Shown here: positions 44,601-54,664 of the stretch, in pieces
Position numbering within the stretch: the stretch's first letter is position 1
How the letters are laid out: each line of letters starts with the position of its first letter
NCBI GenBank assembly: GCA_037954235.1
Contig: JBBMOA010000016.1
Location: 22,133,383-22,197,382 of the forward strand
Reading direction: 5' to 3'
Length of the DNA: 64,000 nucleotides
DNA from: Aulostomus chinensis
Taxonomy: Eukaryota > Chordata > Actinopteri > Syngnathiformes > Aulostomidae
Program-made: the position numbers and the translations under genes
The notes under the pieces: model-generated
What the model saw: only the letters and a program-made list of their open reading frames with translations
What the model was told of the DNA's origin: nothing
The model's database searches: none

Positions 44601-46280
44601 GTCTGTCCGTGTCGTGTCTGTCTTTCTATAAAGCTGTGAAAGTGCACTAGTATTGATTTGTTAGTATAATGTACGCAATCACTTTGCCGGTTCACCTCGA
44701 AGCTGATCTGCTCATGCTTGTTATCATTAGTTTTGTTTCTCAGAGTTAAAAATTGAAGCGCAATTCAAATTAGATCTTACATTTTCTCAGAGTCTCCAAC
44801 TCAAGGATGAACTGGAGAAATGTAGGGGGGGGTCAAAGGTCAGAGTCAGTCTGAGAGGCACACACCCATGAAGCTGTGTGGCTGGTTTTAAACATACTAA
44901 ATCAGAAAAGCTGTGTGCTTATTCCTTACTAGTAAGGGTCGCGGGGGGTGGAGCCTATCCCAGCATCAACGGGCGAGAGGCGGGGTTCACCCTGGACAGG
45001 TCTCCAGTCCATCACAGGGCCAACACATAGAGACAGACAACCATTCACACTCACAGTCACACCTACAGTCAATTTAGAGTATCAATCAGCCTTGTCCCCT
45101 CTTGGTGTCTTTGGACTGTGGGAGGAAGCTGGAGTACCAGAGAGAACCCACACAGGAACAGGGAGAACATGCAGACTCCACACAGAAAGATCCCGCGCCC
45201 GAGCCGGGGCTCGAACCCGGAACCTTCATGCTGTGAGGCCACAGTGCTGACCACTGCACCACCGTGCAGCTTGTAAATTGAAATATATATGATAAAAATA
45301 AATGACCTTCCTCATCCCATCCTCATGGTAAATTCTTGTTTTTCTTTTAAATGTACATCTTTCAATATTATGTGATATTGTGGAGGTTCTGCTTGAAAAC
45401 TGCCTTCAGATAACAAATACGTCTTTAAATCTTTTTAAAAGCTTGAGAGTAAAACTGAAATCAAGTTTCTTTAAAACAAAGAACGTGAGGCCAGTTTGTT
45501 CAGGATAAAAAAAAAAAAAAATTGCAACAAACTAAGAAGAAGTATTGCAACATACGATGTGGAAAGAAATCATTAATTTTGTCCCAGAGTGGGACTACAA
45601 GAAAATATAATACACTCCGTCATGTGTAGATACAATACAAGAGCGTGAGGGACAACCTTTATTCCTCTATTTTGCTCTCTTTAAATCCCATTGGAGGCCT
45701 CATTGTCTTGTCATGGTGTTGTTAAGATCTGTTATATAATATGTCTTTTATTGCCTGATTGAAATAATAAAAATGAACTCATTTTTTCCATGTCTGTGGA
45801 ACACTGAAGAGCATGTATTTAATAAAACAATTCTGCTTCTGAGATATTGATTCTACTAGATCTCAGAGCTTTTTTGTATTATGCATGCAGCTGGGAAGCT
45901 TACAAGGAAGTAAAAAAAAAAAACAAAGAACAGAACGAACAAAATTAGAATCTGATTTCCTGCTTTTTCACTGGGATCCCCTGTTGTTCCTCTTCTAACT
46001 TCAGCTAGAGTTTATTTGAGTTGTCACTGTAGATAAGAGGCTAGTTTAAACACAAAACTGGACGGAAATAAATGGTTATGTAAAAAGAAAATAAAGTTTC
46101 TTTAAAATAACGCATAACGTTTTTATTTCGCCATTACTGTTTAAGCGGGAGGGGGAGAATTTTTTGTGGTAATTGATTCAATGAAAATGATAATAATGAA
46201 TAAAAAAGATTATTATGAACACTGCATGTCTGATTACGACACACGCTAGCTACGCCCCCATTGGTTTGTTTTTCACCGGA
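44601..46280. other. RET-CSGALNACT2 intergenic region
   Basis: Contains SINE-like copy D. The rest is AT-rich with no recognised gene. Confidence 0.75.
44935..45272 (-). mobile_element. SINE-like retroposon copy D
   Basis: The minus-strand head near 45272 has GTGGTGCAGTGGTC-type A box and GGTTCGAGCCCC (a good B box), then the usual body ending at GGAGCCTATCCCAG on the plus strand. It lacks the GGAT/CATC tail, and no target duplication was found. Confidence 0.75.
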
Positions 46281-46283
46281 AGT
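46275..46283 (+). promoter_or_regulatory. csgalnact2: ETS-type site ACCGGAAGT in probable CSGALNACT2 promoter
   Basis: ACCGGAAGT is the optimal ETS-factor core common in TATA-less vertebrate promoters. It lies about 125 bases before a good donor at 46409, consistent with a promoter for a leader exon. Confidence 0.4.
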
Positions 46284-46289
46284 AGACAG

Positions 46290-46408
46290 CGACTCACTCG
46301 TCTCTCTTTGCTCCGTGGCATTTTGCTACAGAGGCTGGATACCGCAGCTGCTTTCATACCAAATATTCCGCTTCGAGCACAACTGGAGGCGGAGGGAGAC
46401 ATGAAGAG
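46290..46408 (+). other. csgalnact2: Probable CSGALNACT2 leader exon 1
   Basis: A relatively GC-rich stretch ending in GAAGAG with donor GTGAGT at 46409. Its start is not defined. Joined to the 48850 acceptor it would carry a four-codon upstream ORF (ATG 46401, stop just across the junction). Confidence 0.45.
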
Positions 46409-48849
46409 GTGAGTGTTAATTTTACTCTCTAAAATCCGCGTAGCATGTTTTTTTTTAATTTTATTTTTTTAACAGATGTAAAATCACATGAAACCGTAAT
46501 GGAGTCCCCAATACCGCTAAGCCAAGTGCAGAACCGTGCCCACATCCGGTTTAGGTTTTTCAGAATAAACATTGGCGGTTACCGCGGACGTGAATATGCC
46601 GAGGTTTTGGATGGACACAATAACACGAGAGGTGGACGAGTGAACTGAAGAGATTCAAGTAACCTCATTATGAAAATGTCAAAGTATTGACTTCGTTTAA
46701 CTCTTATTGAGCGAGCTGCACTAGAATCTGGCATAAACGATAATGATGTCAAGAAAGAATGGAGAAGCAGAAGTAATCCTCCTATTGCTGTTGATCTGTC
46801 TCATATTGTCCTTTTAACTTTTTAGTGTTAATGAACCATCTACATACGTCACAGTTTGGGGCGAATAAACTGACTGCAGTTGTCAAAGGTATTGTTTCAT
46901 GTTTAAGTGGCTCATCAAGAGATCAAAAAAATGCAGAGAAGTATTTGAATGTGATTGAATCACAATATTAGAGGGAGTTCTCATTACTTTTGTCATTAAA
47001 CACATTCTAATGGAAAAACATTGAACTGTGATATGACGACGTGACTGTTGCTTGGCTCCCAACCAAAGGATCCGGACTGGAATCGTCACTGCTGCAGTTT
47101 GGGTTTTTGGTGTCCAGGTTTCTCTATATTGGAGGTTTTGTTGATATTTTAAACGGATTTAGGTAAATGGTGGCTACTTACTGAAGTTGATATTATCTGT
47201 TTAGGTACTAGTTTACACATAGGGTTAGGGTTAAAAAATAAATTCAAATATTGTGCATGAGGCTGCACAGTTAATCAAAATTAATTATCCTGCTGCTATT
47301 TCAAATTGCAGGTAGGGGGGATATTGGTGAAAAGCTAGTACTTTAAATTAAATACTGTGGTGCTGCAGATGTGTCCTGTCTACATGTTATATTCTACAGC
47401 ATTATGTAAACATCTTTGTTTGATACAGATTCCCGCATAAAAATCCCATCGTTATCGTCTTAGGTTTTTTTTTTTTTTTAATTGAAAATATGAACTGGCC
47501 CCTACAATTACATGAGCAAAATGACCAGTATCCACGGTTACCGATAATGTGCCGGTAGTTTTGGGCTCTGCAGCTCTTTCATATACAAGAAGAACAAATA
47601 TTTTAGGAGTTATGTTACTTACATGTTTTATTTCTTTTCTTTTTTTTTTTAGACTGTTCAAAGTTTACACTTCATGCACTTAGAGAAAAAAATTGTTCCC
47701 AAAGAAACCTTCTTTTCAGTACTCATTAATATAAAGGCAGCCTTGTGCTGGGGTTTGTATCGCTGTAATTTTGAGTTATCGGCCCCCTGGACTCATTTAT
47801 AAACAGTGTCCGCCCTGAAAAAACAGAATCAGTCGATTTCTAATTTCTGTGTTTGGCAGTAAATCCTCGCTTTCAAGAGGGAAGCCTTAAGTGGGACTTT
47901 TTAGGAAAACAGCACTGAAAAAGGGGACGATTTTCACAGTACCTTTGCCGTGGAACTGCAAGCAGCTGTTGTGAGAAGTACAGTAGTCTGTTGAAAGGCC
48001 TGCTGGAAGCCGAGCCCTGCTGGTTTTCATTATAACTGTCTTGTTCTGAGACTGATTCAGACCTGGGAGGCCAGGTAGTGACTTCCAGTATAGACAATAA
48101 AACAACATCACTAGATGACCTTCAAGAAACAATAGTGTTTGGTATGTGTTGGATAAGCTTCTCCACAATATTCCATTTAGTAAAAGCCAGACAGATAAAG
48201 GGGGAAATATTAATCACAACATTATTAATTTTATCACTTTAATTTGTTTAGACATCTTGGCAGCTGATATCAGTACAGGAGTAAGCACTCTTTATCCTGT
48301 AAATCACAACAATTTTGGAACAATGGTGTTTTTGTATCACTGCACTCTACAAAGAGCCCTGCAGCTTCTTACTATTTAATATTCAGTGGAATTGTCCTGA
48401 AAGTTTCTGTGCTTTTATTTTGAAAGGAAAATAATTAACCAGAAGTCCATCTTTAGTAGTTTGATGGGTGCACAGCTCTCCTATCAGTCCGTCCTGTTGT
48501 GAAGCAGCATTGTGCTAGTACTTCTTCGCAGGATGCCAGTTTGAGGAAGACGCACAGATTTTAGTTTGAAATGAAAACAAGCTTGACTTAAACGTCCTTT
48601 TTTGGTGCCTTTTTCAAACTCCAACTCACAATCTAGAAAACATCTGCGTCTGAAGAGGTAAAAATGCCATGTTTTGTTCATGTGATGTTTTGGAAGTGTT
48701 GGAATTTAGTCTGTTTTCAACACAACTTGACATTGACGGCCTTAAGTATTTTTTTGGCACATGGCTGGTTTTCTTATACCTAAAAAAAAAAAAAAGTTCA
48801 CAAAATGATCCCTGTTGTAACATAAATTCTCTTTTGTGTTTCCCCCAAG
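46409..48849 (+). other. Probable CSGALNACT2 leader intron
   Basis: No gene or named repeat recognised. Several poly(T)/poly(A) runs. The short frames are not convincing. Confidence 0.55.
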
Positions 48850-49138
48850 GTGATCGTCACAGGGATTTATGCTGGACTAATGGAGGAAGACCCCGATAGG
48901 TTTCATGCAAACACAAGAAACCCTAAGACCTTCAAAGGGAACTGACCACCTGACACCATCGTTAAATGCCTGTTTCTCCTGGTGGACTTTGTTTGCTAAA
49001 CATGCCCTGTACACGGTTATAAGGGTCCAGATCTCTACGATGGTGTGAAGACATCTGGTGGAAGTAATGTGAATATGCCAGGAGATCAGAGGGGAAAGGG
49101 AATGCAGACTTGCCAGCTTTAGCTTGTGTGTGAACGTG
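48850..49138 (+). other. csgalnact2: CSGALNACT2 leader with several upstream ORFs (inferred)
   Basis: A pyrimidine-rich acceptor (TTTCCCCCAAG) ends at 48849. Between it and the main ATG lie short ORFs at 48869-48880, 48880-48945 (stop and start overlap as TAATG), 48966-49022, 49040-49048, 49067-49072 (ATGTGA) and 49075-49122. The leader extent is inferred, not proven. Confidence 0.5.
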
Positions 49139-49790
49139 ATGCCCAGGCGGGGGTTGCCGCTCCAGGGCCGGGTCCGCTGGCTCTTCCTGGGCCTCTTCCT
49201 GCTGCTGGTGCTGCTGCTGTTCGCTTACCTGCTGGAGTGCACGCCTCCAGCCGATGTCAGCCTGGTGCTGCCCGGCATAACTGGGGAGACCTATGGAAAG
49301 GAGTACTACCAGGCCATGCTGCAGGAGCAGGAGGAGCGCCACCTAAACCGTGCCGCCAGTCTGAAGCGCCAGATTGCCCAGCTCAAGCAGGAGCTGCAGG
49401 AGATGACGGAGAAGCTGAAGCTTTTGCAGGACAAGAAGGAGCTTCCCGGGGTGCAGGGTCTGGCTGAGAATAAAGACCAGGAGCCAGGAGACCTGCTGGA
49501 GTACTTGCACTCTCAGATTGACAAGGCGGAGGTCAACACGGGGGCACGCCTGCCTAGTGAGTACGCACTGGTGCCCTTTGAGAGTTTCACCTCTTCCAAG
49601 GTGTACCAGCTGGAGATGGGTCTCACTCGACACCCCGAGGAGAAGCCTGTCCGCAAGGACCGTCGGGACGAGTTGGTGGAGGTCATCGAGGCGGCGCTGG
49701 ACATCATCAACAATCCTGATGAAGAGGATGGCGTTGAGGATGATGTGCCAATGCAGAGGCAAACCTACACAGAGGCTCATTTTACTGAAG
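49139..49790 (+). CDS. csgalnact2: CSGALNACT2 coding exon 1
   Basis: Residues 1-217: anchor, coiled-coil stem and the acidic NNPDEEDGVEDD stretch. Donor GTAAAA. The frame runs on into the intron to 49930 but loses all similarity after the donor. Confidence 0.95.
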
Positions 49791-51642
49791 GTAAAACCTG
49801 GCAACACCCAGAAACTGGTACTTCATCCAAAAAGTGTATTGAAATACAATTAGGTGTCTTGAGCTCTGAAAGACATTTTCCCCGCCGCATCACTTCCTTT
49901 GTGACTCAGGAATGCAGAACTAGCCAGTGACATATATTAGGCTTTAATGGCAACTGACGACTAACAACTGAACTAGTTTTTAGCTCAGATCAGAGTGTTT
50001 GTGGATTTGCAGAGCAAATGGCTGAATGAGAAGACGTGGATTACACCAGGCAGACGATCCACTCGAGAGTTTGTGAACAGAGATTTTGGGGCAGTTTTGC
50101 TGTTGTTAGCTGTCAAACGTTATTAGCTTCAAGCTAAAAGTGCACTGATGACTCTTTCCGCACATTGGAACACCAAAGAAGGGAAACGGAAAGCAAAAAA
50201 ACATCTTCACTTGCTCATGACACCTATTTGTGAGAACCTGAAAGTGAGATTGACACATGGTGACTGCAACTATAATGCCTCCTCCGAGTCGTGTTGTAGT
50301 CTCTCATTTCATCTTATTTTGGCAGGACTGTACAGGACGGAGCGAGACAAAGGGTCTCTTTACGAGCTCTTCTTCGCCAAAGAAGATTCCAGCAGCTTCC
50401 GTCACGTCACACTCTTCAGGCCTTTCGGGCCTTTAATGAAAGTCAGGAGCACATCTGTAGAAACATCTGGAATGATTATTAACATCATTGTGCCGCTGGC
50501 GGGCAGAGTGGAAACATTCTCACAGTTCTTGCACAACTTCAGGTGAGAACAAAAGAAGCTGGTGTCATCCAAAGCTGTTGCTTGATCCAACATGTTCATG
50601 CTAACAAGTTGGTCTGGTTCTCATGTTTGTTTTGTAATTTCCAACAAAAAAAAATCTTGAGGGAAATGCAAATTATTACGGTACTATAAATGTACTATAA
50701 ATACTCTGTGTTTGTAGGGAGGTGTGCATCCAGCAGGACAGACAGGTCCACCTCACCGTGGTCTATTTTGGACAAGACCGCCTGCAAGAGGTGAAGTCGT
50801 CTCTGGAAAGAATGTCAAGGTGTTTGTCCTTTTGCTGGAAAAGAGCTTGTGATGCGTTAGTGCTGCTTGTGTGTATGTGTGTGAAGTGTCATGAGCACCT
50901 GCGGCTGTTTCTCAGGGAGGAGAGCTTCTCCAATTATACCCTGATCCCGGTGGATGAGGAGTTTTCCCGGGGGCGGGGTCTGGACATCGGGGCACACGCT
51001 TGGAAGAAAGGCGACGTCTTAATGTTCTTTTGTGACGTTGACATCCGTTTCACTCCAGAGTTCCTCAACACATGTCGTCTCAACGCTTCCCCAAGTAGGT
51101 GTTAAGATTAATGCATTTAGTATTTTGAAGCTTTTGGTGCTAAGGCGGTGCTACGGTCTGTTGTGTTGCCAACATCACAGGGACCGGGAGGACTGCTTTG
51201 ACATCCCTGTGTTGGCCGAGTGTCCGTACAGACACCATCAGTTGTGTTTGAGGGGTATTTGTCCTGGTCGCTGCACCAGCTCCTCCTCTGGTCAGTTAGG
51301 GCGCCTGTTTGGGGAGGGGGGGTTGGGCAGTAGCATATACAGTATATCTACCCATGGACTAAAACATGGGGGTGGTGATTCTACATGTGACGGAAGAAGC
51401 ATGTGATCACCAGGTCCGGTTGGTCTGGTGAATTAGAGATGTGCAATTGAGGAGTAAAAAGGAGGAGGGGCTTTTGAGTGCGAGTGAATGTGTCCTCTGA
51501 TTCTGTTTTGTAGACAAGAAAGTCTTCTATCCGGTGGTCTTCAGTCTGTACAATCCTGCCATAGTCTACGGAAATTTGGAGCTGGCTCCACCCATCGAAC
51601 TCCAACTGGTAAAGATGGTTCACATTCAGCTTTTTTTTCCAA

Positions 51643-51701
<59 letters not shown>

Positions 51702-52234
51702 TTAATTCTGGTAATTAAATCTAACTTCCGTTCAGTAAAATGTGACATTTGTGATCAACTCTTCTAGATTCACAAAAAGGATGCTGGATTCTGGAGAGAT
51801 TTTGGTTTCGGAATGACGTGTCAGTATCGCTCGGATTTCCTAAACATTGGTAAGCGGTGATCATCTGTTCACTCAGCAGTCCCATCACCAACTGCTTTTG
51901 ACTTTCACTGAATACTCAGATGGATATTTTTGGTCTTCCAGGGGGTTTTGATCTTGAGGTGAAAGGCTGGGGCGGCGAGGACGTCCACCTGTACAGGAAG
52001 TATCTTCGGAGCGACCTGATAGTGATGCGGACACCAGTTTCGGGCCTGTTCCACCTGTGGCACGAGAAGCAGTGTGCGGACGAGCTGACTCCAGAGCAGT
52101 ACCGCATGTGCATCCAATCCAAAGCCATGAACGAGGCGTCCCACTCTCACCTGGGCATGCTGGTTTTCCGTGAGGAGATCGAGGCTCACCTACGCAAACA
52201 GGCCTTCAAGACTCAGGGCAAAACCGAGGACTAA
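49139..52234 (+). CDS. csgalnact2: CSGALNACT2, chondroitin sulfate N-acetylgalactosaminyltransferase 2
   Basis: Golgi type II membrane enzyme that transfers N-acetylgalactosamine from UDP-GalNAc to start and extend chondroitin sulfate chains. Exons: 49139-49790, 50326-50542, 50718-50819, 50916-51094, 51514-51608, 51768-51849, 51942-52234, all in phase, giving 539 residues (human 542). Layout: basic cytosolic start MPRRG; membrane anchor at residues 14-32; a glutamine/glutamate/lysine-rich coiled-coil stem (about 60-105) with SLKRQIAQLKQELQEM; LHSQIDKAEV; MGLTRHPEEKPVRKD; the glycosyltransferase region with the metal-binding D364-V-D366 (MFFCDVDI), FGFGMTCQYRSDF, GWGGEDVHLYRKY and LFHLWHEKQCADEL. 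The ATG at 49139 is the first in frame, with G at -3. The paralogue CSGALNACT1 is less likely because the MPRRG start and stem match type 2. Confidence 0.97.
49791..50325 (+). other. CSGALNACT2 intron 1
   Basis: Contains the partner (49995-50145) of the repeat at 28915-29070 in RET intron 1. Confidence 0.6.
49995..50145 (+). repeat. Dispersed repeat, partner of 28915-29070
   Basis: Shares ordered blocks with the RET intron 1 copy, including GGATTACACCAG and TTTTGCTGTTGTTAGC. Divergent; family not assigned. Confidence 0.5.
50326..50542 (+). CDS. csgalnact2: CSGALNACT2 coding exon 2
   Basis: Acceptor GGCAG, donor GTGAGA. It encodes LYRTERDKGSLYELFF, RHVTLFRPFGPLMKV and INIIVPLAGRVETF. Confidence 0.96.
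50718..50819 (+). CDS. csgalnact2: CSGALNACT2 coding exon 3
   Basis: Acceptor TTGTAG, donor GTGTTT. It encodes REVCIQQDRQVHLTVVYFG then QDRLQEVKSSLERMS. Confidence 0.95.
50916..51094 (+). CDS. csgalnact2: CSGALNACT2 coding exon 4 (DxD)
   Basis: Acceptor CTCAG, donor GTAGGT. It encodes NYTLIPVDEEFSRGRGLDIG and MFFCDVDIRFTPEFLNTCR, with the DVD metal/nucleotide-sugar motif. Confidence 0.97.
51095..51513 (+). other. CSGALNACT2 intron 4
   Basis: G-rich in part (AGGGGGGGTTGG near 51310); nothing recognised. Confidence 0.6.
51514..51608 (+). CDS. csgalnact2: CSGALNACT2 coding exon 5
   Basis: Acceptor TTGTAG, donor GTAAAG. It encodes KKVFYPVVFSLYNPAIVYG, identical to human but for the final residue. 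Confidence 0.96.
51644..51698. repeat. (AC)n microsatellite
   Basis: Pure AC tract inside the 159-base intron between coding exons 5 and 6. Confidence 0.97.
51768..51849 (+). CDS. csgalnact2: CSGALNACT2 coding exon 6
   Basis: Acceptor TTCTAG, donor GTAAGC. It encodes HKKDAGFWRDFGFGMTCQY and RSDFLNI. Confidence 0.96.
51942..52234 (+). CDS. csgalnact2: CSGALNACT2 terminal coding exon
   Basis: Acceptor TTCCAG, stop TAA 52232-52234. It encodes GGFDLEVKGWGGEDVHLYRK, then TPVSGLFHLWHEKQCADEL and the EASHSHLGMLVFREEIE block. Confidence 0.97.
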
Positions 52235-52975
52235 GCGACACGTACGCGACGTTGTTCCAGCATTAAGACTGAGGTGCTAACATTGACGCACCGCAGCAAA
52301 AGCATGCGTCTTCTGCATTTCACCGCAAAGCTGTAGACAAATGAATGTACAAAAACTGCAGTGATTATTGTGAAACTTTGCCACATTGTACAAGTCTTAC
52401 TGAGGAGAAATCAAACCTAACCTGCTGTAGGATGGACATCAGTGCAATAGGACCTAGAGGCACTTGCAGAGCACATACCTGCCCTCAGGTGAACTCGACC
52501 AAACCAAGTGTACAAAAGAAAAAGAAGAGAATTTTGGTGATGGTAAACAGATATGCTGAAGGGTCAGTCCTTGGCTCATTCAGCACCGCTCCACCAAGTT
52601 TGGTGAAATCGGTGTCATAGGTTACGACAGGAAAGGAAGACCTGGTCGTACTCCTTTCGACAGGTCACGTAAAAACCTTTGGTTGAGGTAAAGAAGTCAC
52701 TACCATAAACTCCATCCTGCCTGCTTTAAACCCCGTGTAACACAACAGGTCATCCACCTTTCCCCGCTGCTGCTGATGGAAATCGCGACCTCAGAAAATC
52801 AAGATCAGCTCTTGTTACACTGTCTGTATTCTTAACGGTAACAAACAGGATCAGAAACAAAAAGCTGTCAATATTGGCTGAGGCTTTTTCAAACAAAAAA
52901 ATTCCCAATTTAGATCTGGTTATTTACTGTTGACTAAAGGAAAAAAATCATCTGTCTGAAGGAACACAAGCACCT

Positions 52976-53440
52976 TTGGGGAAATATGCTTATTTTCCGT
53001 CCTCTTGGAGCCAGACAAGAAGATAGAGAGCTGTCTCTCATCTGTGAGTTCATTAGAGATCAGAGACCAGCTCTGTGCTAAGTAGCTTAGCGTGATGAAT
53101 GGCCGTGGATGGGAAGTGATAGCTTAATCCCATCTTGCCTGATCAGTCAGGAAAGTAGTTCCGGCTGCCGTTCGGCTTTAACAATGACTATGCCTTGCAA
53201 TTTATATTGTTTTCTCACGTTGAATGTTACTTACAACTTCAATAGTTATGTTTTAAGTTTTTGTGAAAAGGGAATTTGATGACTTTCGACAGAGGCATGC
53301 AAACATCTTCCATCTACTGCCATTCATGGTGCTAAACTATCTAGCGTGGATCTCAGCTCCCTCATGCACACACACAGGAGAGAAGGATACCTCCCTCCTT
53401 GTCCGGTTCTGGAGAAGTGGGAAAGTACGTTTATTTCTCA
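52976..53440 (+). repeat. Dispersed repeat copy in CSGALNACT2 3' UTR
   Basis: Shares with 57268-57615, in the same order and orientation: GGGAAATAYRCTTATTT, GAGCCAGACAAGAA, AGCTTAGCRTRATGAATG, CGTGGATGGGAAGTG, then CTCAGCTCCCT followed by ATGCACRCACACAGGAGAG. Length and order show a common dispersed element; family unassigned. Confidence 0.75.
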
Positions 53441-54249
53441 TTAAAGTCTTCCTTTTAAAATACCAGCAAGCGCGGGGTCAAAATTCACTTTGGTAACGTC
53501 CGGCTGATCAAAGATCGCTGACCTTTTACAGTGTATTGGTTGTGTATGGAGCCATATTGTTTAATTTGTACTATATTTATTTGTTGTGTTGGACAGACGT
53601 GTTGAAAAAGGGACCTTATTTGTTTTTGATGTGACAATCAGTCACCAGCATGTCGATTAGATAGTTCAAGAACCAGGAGCAAAGATGTTCCTCAAGCATG
53701 CTGCGCTTTGATCAGTCTGTGTGGACCATTATTTCCATTTAAATAGCAGAGATGTCGTTTGTGCCCAGGGAGGAGGATCACTCGGATCCCTCCCACTGGA
53801 CTCAGACTGAATGTCACGCTCCTGTAAATAATTTTCTCACAACTTACTTGCGTTGAATACTTGTCATTTGTGCCTACATGCTTAAAAGGGTTACTGACAG
53901 TTTTGAAAGGATCGCTTTGAACGATGTGTTGACAGATGCAGGGTTCGTTTCATTCTGTCTTTGATAGCTGGCACTATCGGTTCAGTCTCAGCGTCTGAAG
54001 CTGGAGGCGTGATATTAATATGCACAGCTGGTAAAATGGTACATCAAGCAGGTGAGGTGTTGTTTTCATGTCTTGACGGAAGTAGATCAGTTTTGCGACA
54101 TCCTGCACCGTCTTATTTTTCACGTTTTCAGTTATTACAGCTTTTTGTAAATAGTTTGTCTGCTGTCTGCGTTGAAGAAGTGTTACGTCTTCATCTCGGC
54201 ACTGCACGACGACTCACACAAAGATTGTGTACGAGGAGATGACTTATTT

Positions 54250-54255
54250 TTTATT
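54250..54255 (-). terminator. ddhd2: DDHD2 candidate poly(A) signal
   Basis: TTTATT on the plus strand is AATAAA on the minus strand, about 330 bases past the DDHD2 stop. No closer canonical hexamer was seen in the minus-strand 3' flank. Confidence 0.55.
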
Positions 54256-54265
54256 TTGTCCATTG

Positions 54266-54271
54266 AATAAA
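54266..54271 (+). terminator. csgalnact2: CSGALNACT2 candidate poly(A) signal
   Basis: AATAAA about 2030 bases past the stop, only 10 bases from the opposing DDHD2 signal; TGTTGGTTGTTTC-type GT-rich sequence follows about 45 bases on. Confidence 0.6.
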
Positions 54272-54582
54272 ATGTACAGAAGGCTTCATTAACTGCTGCT
54301 ACAACATTTCTCTGTTGGTTGTTTCTTCGTTACATAGTCTTTCCAGTAACCTTGACCAGTTCTATCATTTACACTATAAAACTGTAATGAATCTGTCAAG
54401 AGTGTTTAACTACCAACCCAGTCATAATTTTCTTAATTTAAGACAAATGGCATTATACAATTGTATTATTCATCTGGATACAAGAAACCACATGAATAGA
54501 AAATAAGAAAACAGGTTTTTTTTAAAAATAATCAGAATCCAGGAAACTAACATGAAAGGAACCGAGATTGCGCTTGATTGTA

Positions 54583-54664
54583 TTAATGTACTTGGTGTTC
54601 TGGGTGGAAGCCCATGGTCTTGTAGATCTCGTTGAGGATGAGCAGAGCCGTGTCTTCAGATTGC
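54583..54664 (-). CDS. ddhd2: DDHD2 terminal coding exon
   Basis: Minus-strand acceptor CTGCAG; it encodes QSEDTALLILNEIYKTMG and stops at 54583-54585. Human equivalent: ESEDTVLLVLKEIYQTQG. Confidence 0.93.

Larger units (their letters stand above)
52235..54290 (+). other. csgalnact2: CSGALNACT2 3' UTR (inferred, about 2 kb)
   Basis: From the stop codon to just past AATAAA 54266-54271. It includes a dispersed repeat (52976-53440). No AATAAA was noticed earlier that would clearly end it sooner. Confidence 0.55.

Noticed and set aside
46445..46648. 67-residue frame just after the CSGALNACT2 leader donor
   Set aside because: No conserved motif and no splice support; probably intron.
49343..49807. 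154-residue leucine-rich minus-strand frame opposite CSGALNACT2 exon 1
   Set aside because: Antisense shadow of the coding exon, whose plus-strand frame matches the enzyme along its length.
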